Assembly (NCBI GenBank): GCA_964555935.1
Contig: CAZKUN010000405.1
Location: 1-5,669, forward strand
Direction of reading: 5' to 3'
Source of the DNA: CAZKUN01 sp964555935
GTDB lineage: Bacteria; Armatimonadota; Zipacnadia; Zipacnadales; VGFC01
DNA length: 5,669 bases
In this document: in pieces, positions 1-5,159 of the stretch
Layout: the number at the start of each line of letters is the position of its first letter
How positions within the stretch are numbered: position 1 is the stretch's first letter
Made by a program: the position numbers and the translations under genes
The notes under the pieces: model-generated
Databases searched by the model: none
What the model was told of the DNA's origin: nothing
What the model saw: only the letters and a program-made list of their open reading frames with translations

Positions 1-30
1 CTGATCACGCCGTCGGGAGCCTGGTGACGA

Positions 31-777
31 CTAATTTGGCGGTTGGTAATCGAGGTCCTCTCTCCTGGTCGAATTAAAACTATCTGTTCGATGAGACAAC
101 GCATGCAGTTGCCTCCTGAGGGGCCTTAGGGAGGCCCCAAGCCGCTCAATTCTCTCGCTCCTTTCTGTGTAGTAATCGACGGCATCTCTTGCTGGGAAGA
201 ACACGCTGAGATCAGGCCCACCACCCGTAACCTTAGAGAACACCAAAAACGCATTCTCGACGCTATTCTCTTCGTACAACGCTCGCATCTGCTGCATGAT
301 GTCGGCAGCTTCGTTGCCTCTACCGAACTTTAAGTAGAAGGTAAGTCCCCGGTAGAACCCGACCCCGGCCTCCGGAACCCTTCGTGTACTTGGCGTGTAG
401 CTCAATTCAGGTCGCAGTTGCTGTATAGAAGTTTCGATGTGGTGAATAACTTCTCTTGCCAGGGTTGGGTTTCCTGCGCTCATGGCACTCTCCTGGGCTC
501 GCATCTCGTCCAGGGCAGCCATGTTCGACAATGGAATTGTTAGCTGATAAATACCCCTGTCGTGAGCGAAGACCCTCCTACGAAAAGTGACATTGGCTTC
601 AGCCATCCCCGCATTTCTGTCTGCCCTCACTTGCTCGAACTCAACTGCTTTGCCTGGGTTGAGGTGGACATTTTGCCAGAGAAAGAACTGGGGCTGATCC
701 TGCTGGGCAGAGGCGCGAGACGGCAGGCTGACCATGCAGAGGGCAACAAAGGCGACAATCAGAGCGTTCAGTTTCAT
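31..777 (-). CDS. Secreted hypothetical protein, two dimeric alpha/beta-barrel-like halves
   Basis: This 248-aa protein starts at ATG 777, with a good SD (GAGAGG) six bases upstream. It opens with a clear Sec signal peptide: MKLN, a hydrophobic core at residues 5-19, then a type I cleavage site after ASA (residue 24). No lipobox cysteine fits, so a soluble periplasmic or exported product is expected. The mature part has two similar halves. One is at about 31-90 (FFLWQNVHLNPGKAVEFEQV) and the other at about 138-205 (VGFYRGLTFYLKFGRGNEAA). Each has a beta strand, a Gly-Lys or Gly-Arg turn, a helix and a later strand, the pattern of ferredoxin-like ABM/NIPSNAP-type domains. The fold is my inference and no catalytic residues are recognisable. 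The stop is TAG. GC content is visibly lower than in the phage-like genes to the right, so it may be host chromosome or cargo. Its start lies ten bases after the stop of the 64-aa frame. Confidence 0.85.
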   Translation of the reverse strand: MKLNALIVAFVALCMVSLPSRASAQQDQPQFFLWQNVHLNPGKAVEFEQVRADRNAGMAEANVTFRRRVFAHDRGIYQLTIPLSNMAALDEMRAQESAMSAGNPTLAREVIHHIETSIQQLRPELSYTPSTRRVPEAGVGFYRGLTFYLKFGRGNEAADIMQQMRALYEENSVENAFLVFSKVTGGGPDLSVFFPARDAVDYYTERSERIERLGASLRPLRRQLHALSHRTDSFNSTRREDLDYQPPN

Positions 778-787
778 CAGACACCTC

Positions 788-982
788 TCACGAGAACGCT
801 GGGTTCCGGACCGTTATCCCGAGAACTGGTGGGATTACCAGACTGCGAATGACCGGAGTACCGAGAAGAATGATAGCAGCAATCCCAGCAAGCACACAAT
901 CGGCAACAAGAGCAGGGGCACCCCGCCTCCGATACCAGCGGGATCTCCATCTTAGCCGCTCGGAGACGACACCGTTATTCAC
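788..982 (-). CDS. Possible small membrane protein (64 aa, GTG start)
   Basis: This frame starts at GTG 982, which overlaps the TGA of the preceding frame (979-981) as GTGA, the coupling style seen elsewhere in this operon. The N-terminus is basic (RLRWRSRWYRRRG, residues about 9-21). A hydrophobic stretch of about 30 residues follows (VADCVLAGIAAIILLGTPVI and onward), consistent with one membrane segment and a positive-inside N-terminus. It ends ten bases before the start of the secreted protein. The upstream SD is weak (GGGAA) and codon use is unremarkable. No family is recognised. A holin-like or accessory membrane role is conceivable for phage DNA, but nothing shows it. The frame could also be chance in non-coding DNA at the element's edge. 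Confidence 0.4.
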   Translation of the reverse strand: MNNGVVSERLRWRSRWYRRRGAPALVADCVLAGIAAIILLGTPVIRSLVIPPVLGITVRNPAFS

Positions 983-1131
983 CGATCTTTTTCCCGCACC
1001 GCGAAGATTTCTTCGTAGACCGTTCGTCTAGGTCCCAATCCCCGTCGCTCAGCCAGCGTGAGAACTGGAGTCCCAGATTCCTGGCTTTCCTCCGACACCT
1101 CTGCGACCTTGTCTTTGCTGGATTTCCTCGG
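979..1131 (-). other. Open frame continuing the coiled-coil gene after a +1 shift
   Basis: In the frame +1 to the coiled-coil gene there are about 49 plausible codons after the proline repeat: RKSSKDKVAEVSEESQES, then LTLAERRGLGPRRTVYEE, ending EKDR and TGA. The charged, helical composition looks more protein-like than the zero-frame tail (GRRGVGGKPGIWDSSSHAG). Its TGA overlaps the GTG of the next frame. It could be the real C-terminus, reached by a frameshift at CCC-G (1132-1129) or split off by a one-base insertion. A separate 39-aa peptide from an internal GTG preceded by AAGG is also possible. The total product after a shift would be 162 aa. No family is recognised. Confidence 0.4.
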
Positions 1132-1468
1132 GCGGCGGGTCGGGCGGCGGGTCGCCGTCGAGCGGGCGCCGGTTGCGGGCGTGCCGGGCGGCCTGGTCAG
1201 CATCGCGGGCGACGGCGTTGAGCGTGGCGATCTGCCCGTCGCAGCGCGTCTGCCGCGACCGCAGGTCGGCGGCGGCCGTCCGTAGCTCTTGGATCTGTCC
1301 GTCGAGATCCACGGTGCGTCGACCGGCGGACGTGACAAACCGATCATCCTTCTGCTGCGATAAGTGGTGGCGGCGGCGGTTCGTGTCGGCCAGCTCGGCC
1401 GCGATCCGCGCGGCCTCGCGCTCGAGTGCGCGCCGGTTGCTACGGCTGATGACCTCTGCACGGCTCAT
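1049..1468 (-). CDS. Coiled-coil protein downstream of the small terminase
   Basis: This 139-aa product starts at ATG 1468, preceded by a strong SD (AAGGAG at 1482-1477, spacing 8). The start overlaps the terminase TGA as ATGA, so the two are probably translationally coupled. Residues about 8-95 are highly charged and helical (RRALEREAARIAAELAD; LDGQIQELRTAAADLRSRQ), which predicts a long coiled coil. A proline hinge, DPPPDPPP at 106-113, follows and is encoded by two identical 12-bp units. The zero-frame tail after residue 115 is Gly/Arg-rich and looks poorly conserved; the +1 frame looks better. In ordinary phages the large terminase sits here, so a coiled-coil gene in this place is unusual. 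A role in packaging, for example as a partner of the small terminase, is only inferred from position. No named family is recognised. Confidence 0.65.
   Translation of the reverse strand: MSRAEVISRSNRRALEREAARIAAELADTNRRRHHLSQQKDDRFVTSAGRRTVDLDGQIQELRTAAADLRSRQTRCDGQIATLNAVARDADQAARHARNRRPLDGDPPPDPPPEEIQQRQGRRGVGGKPGIWDSSSHAG
1130..1153 (-). repeat. Two tandem 12-bp units coding Asp-Pro-Pro-Pro
   Basis: Two exact copies of a 12-bp unit (1130-1141 and 1142-1153) encode DPPP twice. Read leftward, the last unit ends in CCG-CCC followed by GAG. This is the point where the better-looking reading frame changes by +1. Such GC-rich repeats are prone to slippage, both in replication and on the ribosome. 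Confidence 0.85.
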
Positions 1469-1968
1469 GTCTCTCGCTCCTTGTGTTGCCGACGTTGATG
1501 GATGCGCCGGCCGCGTTCCAAGAACTCGTGAAACGCGGACCCCTCGACCGGCGGCGGCGGGACGTCGACGTTCGATCGGCTGGCCGGCGACATGCCGAGC
1601 TCGCCGAGCAGTTGCTTCAGGAGCAACCGCGCCTTGTGCTGAATCGCGACCTCGGGCCGCTGCTGGAGATACCCGGACGCCGTCGTGATAGTCGGCCCTT
1701 CGGCGGCGATCACGGCGTCGGCCTGGCGCATCGTGACGAGCGTTTTCGCCGTCAACTCGACCACCGGCGCATCGCACGGGGTGAGCACGCCACGCGGTTC
1801 CAGCAACGCGACGATCTCGTGCCAGGCCGCCGCCGCGGCGCCGGTCAGACCGTCGGGCATCACCGGGCAACCGACCGCGACCGTCGGTGCGCCGCGGGCG
1901 GCCTTCGACCGACTACCGCGCGCCGTTCGAGCGGCCACTGAAAGCGGCCGCGGTCCGCGTCGTCCCAT
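1465..1968 (-). CDS. P27-family phage terminase small subunit
   Basis: This 167-aa protein has the layout of the P27 terminase small subunit family. The N-terminus is MGRRGPRP, basic and Gly/Pro-rich. A central helical region follows, with AAAAAWHEIVALLEPRGVLT (about 44-63) and CDAPVVELTAKT. Then come the G-YLQQRPEVAIQ segment (about 99-110) and the typical C-terminal LLKQLLGELGMSPASRS (about 116-132). Small terminases form ring oligomers that bind the cos or pac site and hand DNA to the large subunit, which has the ATPase and nuclease activities. The start at ATG 1968 has a G-rich SD (AGGGGG, spacing 7). The stop overlaps the next gene's ATG. No large terminase follows, so the element may rely on a helper phage's enzyme. 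The family call is firm; the satellite role is inferred. Confidence 0.9.
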   Translation of the reverse strand: MGRRGPRPLSVAARTARGSRSKAARGAPTVAVGCPVMPDGLTGAAAAAWHEIVALLEPRGVLTPCDAPVVELTAKTLVTMRQADAVIAAEGPTITTASGYLQQRPEVAIQHKARLLLKQLLGELGMSPASRSNVDVPPPPVEGSAFHEFLERGRRIHQRRQHKERET

Positions 1969-2014
1969 CGTTTGACCCCCTAATCGCTAACCTCTCCGCC
2001 CATATGAAAGCCTG

Positions 2015-2059
2015 CCCCCACGGAGTCCACCCCCCGGCCCCCTGCGGTAAGAGCCCCCC
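2015..2059 (-). other. Four G-runs upstream of the small terminase gene
   Basis: The minus strand carries runs of 6, 5, 6 and 5 G (plus-strand C-runs at 2054-2059, 2038-2042, 2030-2035 and 2015-2019), with spacers of 11, 2 and 10 bases. This fits a loose G-quadruplex motif. The position, about 50-90 bp before the terminase start, is one where many cos phages carry their packaging site. Function is not shown by sequence. Confidence 0.4.
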
Positions 2060-2217
2060 TCTCATTTTTTCGTCCTTTCTTCGCAAGATTTCTTGAGTGG
2101 ATGATAATTTTGACATGCTTATTCGCCCTTTCTTCGTCCAGCTCCTCACCCTCGGGCAGCAGACCGCGCCAGACTCGAACGTGGAGCAGAGCAACACCGA
2201 ACGGACGTCTTGATGTG

Positions 2218-2250
2218 CCGGAGCCGGGCGTGTGGAAGCCCCGACTCCGG
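2218..2250 (-). terminator. Stem-loop after the 133-aa gene
   Basis: On the minus strand an 11-bp stem forms between 2250-2240 and 2228-2218 (CCGGAGTCGGG with CCCGGCTCCGG, one G-U pair) around an 11-base loop. It begins 11 bases after the stop codon at 2262. No T-run follows, so it is not a classical intrinsic terminator. It may weaken transcription, protect the 3' end or belong to a packaging or regulatory structure. Confidence 0.4.
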
Positions 2251-2261
2251 CCCGCGTCTCC

Positions 2262-2663
2262 TTACGCCACCGGTGAGTCCGCCTTCACCTCGGTACTATC
2301 AGCCGCCATCGGCTCCTGCGTCGTGGACGGGATCTGCACCCGGACTCCGCCCACCAGCCGGCCGCTGAACATCACGTTCGGGTCGACGTAGAGGACGATC
2401 GCCTGGTCGATCCAGTCGACCGTGTTGCGGCCATGTGCCCCGATGAGGACCCTGATGTTGGTCTTGTTCAACGAGAACTGGCGGCCATCGTCCAGCTTGA
2501 GCTGGAGCACATCCTCAGCCGGATGGCCGTTTTGCGCCTCAAATGTGACCTTCGAGACGCCCTGGATCGTGAACCGCTGCGGTCCGGACGCGAGGTCCTC
2601 CTTCTTGAGGAAGGTGCCGCCCACGAAATCGCGCGCGTCGTAACTTTGTTCTTGTGTATCCAT
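2262..2663 (-). CDS. Conserved phage-type protein with LNKTN motif
   Basis: This 133-aa soluble protein starts at ATG 2663, 16 bases after the primase stop, with a weak SD (GAGAG). It shows the pattern of a small protein that I recall from phage and mobile-element replication regions. FLKKEDLASGPQRFTIQGV lies at about 18-36, a short strand-rich core with VLQLKLDDG at about 52-60 and LNKTN at 65-69. VDWIDQAIVLYVDP (82-95) and FSGRLVGGVRVQIP (99-112) follow, then an acidic tail. The strand-rich layout would suit an OB-like fold and a DNA-binding or replication-accessory role, but that is inference. The family is, as far as I know, uncharacterised. Its place next to the primase supports work in element replication. 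The N-terminus may be disordered. Confidence 0.85.
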   Translation of the reverse strand: MDTQEQSYDARDFVGGTFLKKEDLASGPQRFTIQGVSKVTFEAQNGHPAEDVLQLKLDDGRQFSLNKTNIRVLIGAHGRNTVDWIDQAIVLYVDPNVMFSGRLVGGVRVQIPSTTQEPMAADSTEVKADSPVA

Positions 2664-2679
2664 TTCTGATACTCTCTGA

Positions 2680-4734
2680 TCACGTTAGGGTTCGTCCGTG
2701 CCGGGGCTTGCTAGAGTCCCGGCTTTCTCTTGTACGGCGCTGTGCCTGCCCAGGTGGGCCGCGTTGATTGGCCCGAATTGCCATCGCCTCGCCTCCCTTC
2801 GTGTTGTTCTTAGGTTCCGTTCCGCTCAACTCCTTTAGATCTGGAGTTGCCGGAATATAAAACTTGAGCGGATCCCAGCGCGTACCAGCGCCACGTCGCC
2901 GCAGCTGGCTACCCAGGTCGTCGAGACCGTGGCGGACACTGCGCTCTGGGATCCCCATCAATTCGGCCATCTCGGAGACGGTCTTGGCCTCGAGTGAGTT
3001 CCGTGGCAGGGCTTGTGCCACACGGTCGGTCACGGATGCCGCTTCTGGATCGGCGGCATCCGCACCCGATACGAGGCGATAATCCTCAACCAGCAGGTCG
3101 GTTCTAGGTTCCGTTCCTTTCGGATCTGTGGTGTTGGGAACGGAACCTAAACCCGACACGCGTTCGACGGTCAGCACCGACGGGATCGCTTCGAAGCGCC
3201 CGATGGCTTCGAGGCGCCGGACAGTGGGACGAGCCCCCTTCGGCTTGCTCATGCTGATCAGCACGTCGGCCTCGCCAGCAAACGCTGAGCTGCCCCGCCC
3301 CGCCTCGACCAGGTCGCCGCCGGACTTGCGGGTGTGCCGGACGACCAGCCTGGCTAGGTCCGGCGCGTCGGCCTCCTGGAGCGGCCGCAGGGCGGCAATG
3401 GCGTGGCCGGAGGAGTTCTCGGCGTCACCCTGGAGTCCGGCGAGTCCCGGCAGCGTGTCCGTCATCAGGACGCGTGCGTCGATTTCACGGGCCTTCGCCA
3501 CCGCGGCCCGGACCATGGCCGGCCAGTCGGCGGCACGCGCGGCGTAGCGCGTCAGGATCACGACGTCGCGGGTGTTGGTGAGGCCTGCGGCTTCCAACCC
3601 CTCCATCAACGACGTGATGGGCTCCTCGGTCAGCAAGACCACCTTGGTTGGGAGACCGGCTGGATACCCAAGGCACGAGACACCCTGAACGGCGCAGCGG
3701 ATGAGGTAGTTTCTGAGCCGGGTCTTGCCGACCTTCGCCGGCCCAGTGAAGTCGGTCAGGGTGCCAGCGATCAGGTAGGGCGCCACCACGTAGTCGAGAT
3801 ACGTCTGCCGGTCAGCCATGAGCTCAGCCGGTGTCACGAAGGACAAAGCCTGCGCGGGTGTCGGTCGCGGCGTGGCCGAGGCCACGCTTGCCAGGAGCGC
3901 GTCCAAATCGAGCGTGTCGGGCTCGTAGCGGGCGATCGACCGTGCGAGACGGTCCAGATCGCGGCTCCCGAGGGGTGGGTGACACCGGGCATTCATGGCG
4001 TCGGCCAGGGCGCGCAACTCGGGCTCCTGCACCCCACGCCGGCGGGCCGCTCCGAGTGCAGAGACCAACGTCCGCTCGCGTTCGCCCTCCAGGATCGGGC
4101 CGTCGACCGGCGCCAGACGGGGTTGTGTCGGATGAGTCGACTCGTCGATCAACTCGTAGAGCCGTTGCGGCAGCAGCGGCAGCCTCGCCGTGTCGATGAA
4201 CGGCGGGCGCCAGTGGTATGCCACGCCTGTCTCTGGGTGGAGACTCGGCGGCAGAACCACGACACCCTGACCGAGCACGTCGACCGACGCAGCGGTGGCG
4301 TGTAGCAACTTGACGTGGCGCCCGATCGGACGATCGGTCTGAAACCAATAATGATCGTTTCCGCTGCCCGTGATCACGCGAGGGCACAGATCGGGGATTT
4401 CAACGCCTGCATCGGCCAGCACGCGACGGCCTTGCTCGCCTGACCCATCGATATCGACAACGGCGAGCCCGGTACCGTCCAGGACAGCACAGATCCCGTC
4501 CGCGCCATCAACCGTGGCGAACCGCGCCTTGATCTCGTCCAGGGTCGGCTCATCCGTCTGTAGGTGCTTCCACGAACCAATGGGAGACTTTGATCCTCGC
4601 GCCTTCGGCAGCACTTTCTTCAGACCGTCCTTGTGATAACGGGTCGCCCAGTTGACGAGCGGCGCGTCCAACAGCGACACCAACGTCGAGTCGTCTGGGT
4701 GCCCGACGTCGAGGATTTGCACGTCCGTGCTCAC
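2680..4734 (-). CDS. Primase-polymerase / RepA-type ATPase replication protein
   Basis: This is a multidomain replication initiator of 684 aa, counted from GTG 4734. An archaeo-eukaryotic Prim-Pol domain comes first (about 20-200), with the acidic motif VVDIDG (D94, D96), a histidine motif in GNDHYWF (H128) and a third acidic residue in VDVLGQG (D152). A PriCT-like helical segment follows (about 217-270). Next is a RepA/AAA_25-type ATPase with Walker A GPAKVGKT (331-338), Walker B VLMTD (D426), HTRKSGG (H467) and SSAFAGEADVL. A winged-helix-like region (about 577-627, ELMGIPERSVRHGLDDL) probably binds the origin, and a basic tail ends the protein. The frame is open upstream to 4923, but that part has non-coding codon use, and the GTG overlaps the preceding TGA (GTGA), so 4734 is the likely start. 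The last 300 bp contain iteron-like repeats. A strong SD (AAGGGAGG) precedes an in-frame internal ATG at 2784. Satellites and P4-like elements use such proteins to replicate autonomously. Confidence 0.92.
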   Translation of the reverse strand: MSTDVQILDVGHPDDSTLVSLLDAPLVNWATRYHKDGLKKVLPKARGSKSPIGSWKHLQTDEPTLDEIKARFATVDGADGICAVLDGTGLAVVDIDGSGEQGRRVLADAGVEIPDLCPRVITGSGNDHYWFQTDRPIGRHVKLLHATAASVDVLGQGVVVLPPSLHPETGVAYHWRPPFIDTARLPLLPQRLYELIDESTHPTQPRLAPVDGPILEGERERTLVSALGAARRRGVQEPELRALADAMNARCHPPLGSRDLDRLARSIARYEPDTLDLDALLASVASATPRPTPAQALSFVTPAELMADRQTYLDYVVAPYLIAGTLTDFTGPAKVGKTRLRNYLIRCAVQGVSCLGYPAGLPTKVVLLTEEPITSLMEGLEAAGLTNTRDVVILTRYAARAADWPAMVRAAVAKAREIDARVLMTDTLPGLAGLQGDAENSSGHAIAALRPLQEADAPDLARLVVRHTRKSGGDLVEAGRGSSAFAGEADVLISMSKPKGARPTVRRLEAIGRFEAIPSVLTVERVSGLGSVPNTTDPKGTEPRTDLLVEDYRLVSGADAADPEAASVTDRVAQALPRNSLEAKTVSEMAELMGIPERSVRHGLDDLGSQLRRRGAGTRWDPLKFYIPATPDLKELSGTEPKNNTKGGEAMAIRANQRGPPGQAQRRTRESRDSSKPRHGRTLT
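2811..2823 (+). repeat. Iteron-like 13-bp repeat, copy 1
   Basis: TAGGTTCCGTTCC, identical to copies at 3105-3117 and, inverted, 3137-3149. It lies in the primase coding sequence (minus strand, coding GTEP). Three exact 13-mers within 340 bp are not expected by chance. Confidence 0.75.
3105..3117 (+). repeat. Iteron-like 13-bp repeat, copy 2
   Basis: The second direct copy of TAGGTTCCGTTCC. It is in the same codon phase as copy 1 (again GTEP on the minus strand). With the next copy it forms a 13-bp inverted repeat with a 19-base spacer. Confidence 0.75.
3137..3149 (-). repeat. Iteron-like 13-bp repeat, copy 3 (inverted)
   Basis: GGAACGGAACCTA on the plus strand, the exact reverse complement of copies 1 and 2. 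Here the gene reads GSVP, so protein-level repetition cannot explain it. Paired with copy 2 it could form a hairpin or a two-site binding unit for the Rep protein. Confidence 0.75.
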
Positions 4735-4853
4735 TGGTCCTGGCGCTCCCGCCATTTCGGGATGAGCGTGTCGAGCTCGACCTTGTCGATCAGGATTCGG
4801 CGATTCACGCCGGCCACGCCGTTCCCGTTCTTCCGCGCCCGCGCGACCGGCAA
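4731..4853 (-). CDS. Short DNA-binding-like protein, start codon unclear
   Basis: This frame ends at a TGA (4733-4731) overlapping the primase GTG. It has strong GC bias at third codon positions, unlike the competing frame, so it is probably coding. Its residues (RARKNGNGVAG, NRRILIDKVELDTLIPKW) resemble the C-terminal half of small excisionase or regulatory proteins, where a KNG turn precedes a strand pair and a helix. The frame is open back to the HTH gene's own stop at 4878 with no ATG. TTG 4853 (40 aa, used here), CTG 4868 (45 aa) and GTG 4817 or 4808 are possible starts, none with a good SD. It could also be an in-frame readthrough extension of the HTH protein, or a remnant that lost its N-terminus. 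Confidence 0.5.
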   Translation of the reverse strand: MPVARARKNGNGVAGVNRRILIDKVELDTLIPKWRERQDQ

Positions 4854-4877
4854 CCTGACGAGCGACAGGACGCCGCA

Positions 4878-5075
4878 TCACTGGCCGTCTGCTTCGTGAG
4901 CCTTGACTCGGCTCGCCACCCACTGTTCAAGGGCGACCCGCGGCACGCGCACGGCGGTGCCGATCCGCATGCTCGGTATGCCACCCTCTTTGATCAGTTC
5001 GTAGCACCGGGATCGACTCACGCCGAGCGCCTCGGCGGCTTCGGCGGGCCGGAGTAGCAATTGCATCTTGTCCAT
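4878..5075 (-). CDS. Excisionase/AlpA-type helix-turn-helix protein
   Basis: This 65-aa protein is almost entirely one MerR-like winged HTH of the excisionase family. RPAEAAEALGVSRSRCYELI (9-28) is the helix-turn-helix, GGIPSMRIGTAVRVP (about 31-45) is the beta wing and ALEQWVASRV (about 48-57) the closing helix. Such proteins bend attachment-site DNA with the integrase, or in P4-like and PICI satellites act as AlpA-type activators of excision and replication genes. It starts at ATG 5075 because an AGGAGG lies five bases upstream; the in-frame ATG at 5066 is too far from it. It heads the leftward operon, facing the plus-strand gene, so it may control both through the intervening operator-like site. 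The family is clear; its exact targets are not. Confidence 0.88.
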   Translation of the reverse strand: MDKMQLLLRPAEAAEALGVSRSRCYELIKEGGIPSMRIGTAVRVPRVALEQWVASRVKAHEADGQ

Positions 5076-5076
5076 C

Positions 5077-5098
5077 TGTTCCTCCTTTGTTCCTCCTT
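5077..5098 (-). promoter_or_regulatory. Tandem duplicated Shine-Dalgarno site
   Basis: An exact 11-bp tandem duplication (5077-5087 and 5088-5098) puts AAGGAGG twice before the HTH gene, 5 and 16 bases upstream of its ATG. The near copy has usable spacing for ATG 5075. The far copy does not match any other start, so it may be a standby ribosome site or a replication slippage product. Confidence 0.75.
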
Positions 5099-5126
5099 GA
5101 CCATGTGGAATGCTATCAAATAGGAT
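5097..5126 (+). promoter_or_regulatory. Possible rightward promoter
   Basis: TTGACC (5097-5102, five of six matches to the sigma-70 -35 box) is followed after 18 bases by TAGGAT (5121-5126, four of six to the -10 box). It would serve the plus-strand gene at 5160. The -10 lies inside the inverted repeat at 5120-5133. This is a pattern match only; no clear leftward promoter could be picked out. Confidence 0.3.
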
Positions 5127-5133
5127 CTCCTAT
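5120..5133. promoter_or_regulatory. Operator-like inverted repeat between divergent genes
   Basis: ATAGGA-TC-TCCTAT has perfect 6-bp arms around two bases. It sits midway between the HTH gene and the plus-strand gene and overlaps the possible rightward -10 box. A second weaker pair (GTATT 5137-5141, AATAC 5151-5155) lies next to it. The layout suits a repressor or AlpA-type binding site controlling both directions, which is inference. Confidence 0.45.
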
Positions 5134-5159
5134 AAGGTATTACGTTAGGGAATACATTA

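Larger units (their letters stand above)
1969..2261. other. Gap without a convincing gene; C-runs and startless open frames
   Basis: This stretch separates the 133-aa gene from the terminase. It holds a stem-loop at its right end (2218-2250), an AT-richer patch (about 2062-2125) and four C-runs (2015-2059). Two leftward frames are open. One runs from the TAA of the 133-aa gene to TAG at 1980 (93 codons, with VRVWRGLLPEGEELDEERAN) but has no ATG, GTG or TTG near its 5' end. The other starts at ATG 2116 with a fair SD (AAAGGG) and runs 67 aa to 1913, overlapping the terminase start, but its Gly/Trp-rich body looks non-coding. Neither is strong enough to call a gene. A packaging site next to the terminase is a reasonable alternative reading. 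Confidence 0.5.

Noticed and set aside
123..141. A GGGGCC/GGCCCC hairpin near the left end.
   Set aside because: It lies inside the secreted protein's coding sequence, has no T-run, and is short enough to be chance.
1469..1870. A 134-residue upstream extension of the coiled-coil gene.
   Set aside because: It overlaps the terminase in another frame; the ATG at 1468 has a strong SD and an ATGA overlap.
1483..1941. A plus-strand open frame across the small terminase gene.
   Set aside because: It is a shadow of the well-supported P27 terminase frame, with Arg-rich low-complexity content.
1002..2095. Two small palindromes sharing AAGATTTCTT (1002-1015 and 2084-2095), and a CCTTTCTTCG direct repeat (2074-2083, 2127-2136).
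   Set aside because: Ten-base matches are expected by chance in a window this size, and no att-like context is shared.
2160..2225. A possible tRNA suggested by TTCGAGT on the minus strand.
   Set aside because: The bases flanking the would-be T-loop do not pair and no acceptor stem or anticodon arm can be built.
3403..4305. A 300-codon plus-strand open frame opposite the primase gene.
   Set aside because: It is antisense to a gene with clear Prim-Pol and Walker motifs, is explained by high GC, and shows no recognisable domain.
4735..4923. An upstream in-frame extension of the primase by 63 residues.
   Set aside because: Codon third positions there are poor in G/C and the Arg/Gly-rich sequence looks like an out-of-frame shadow; the GTGA overlap supports the GTG at 4734.
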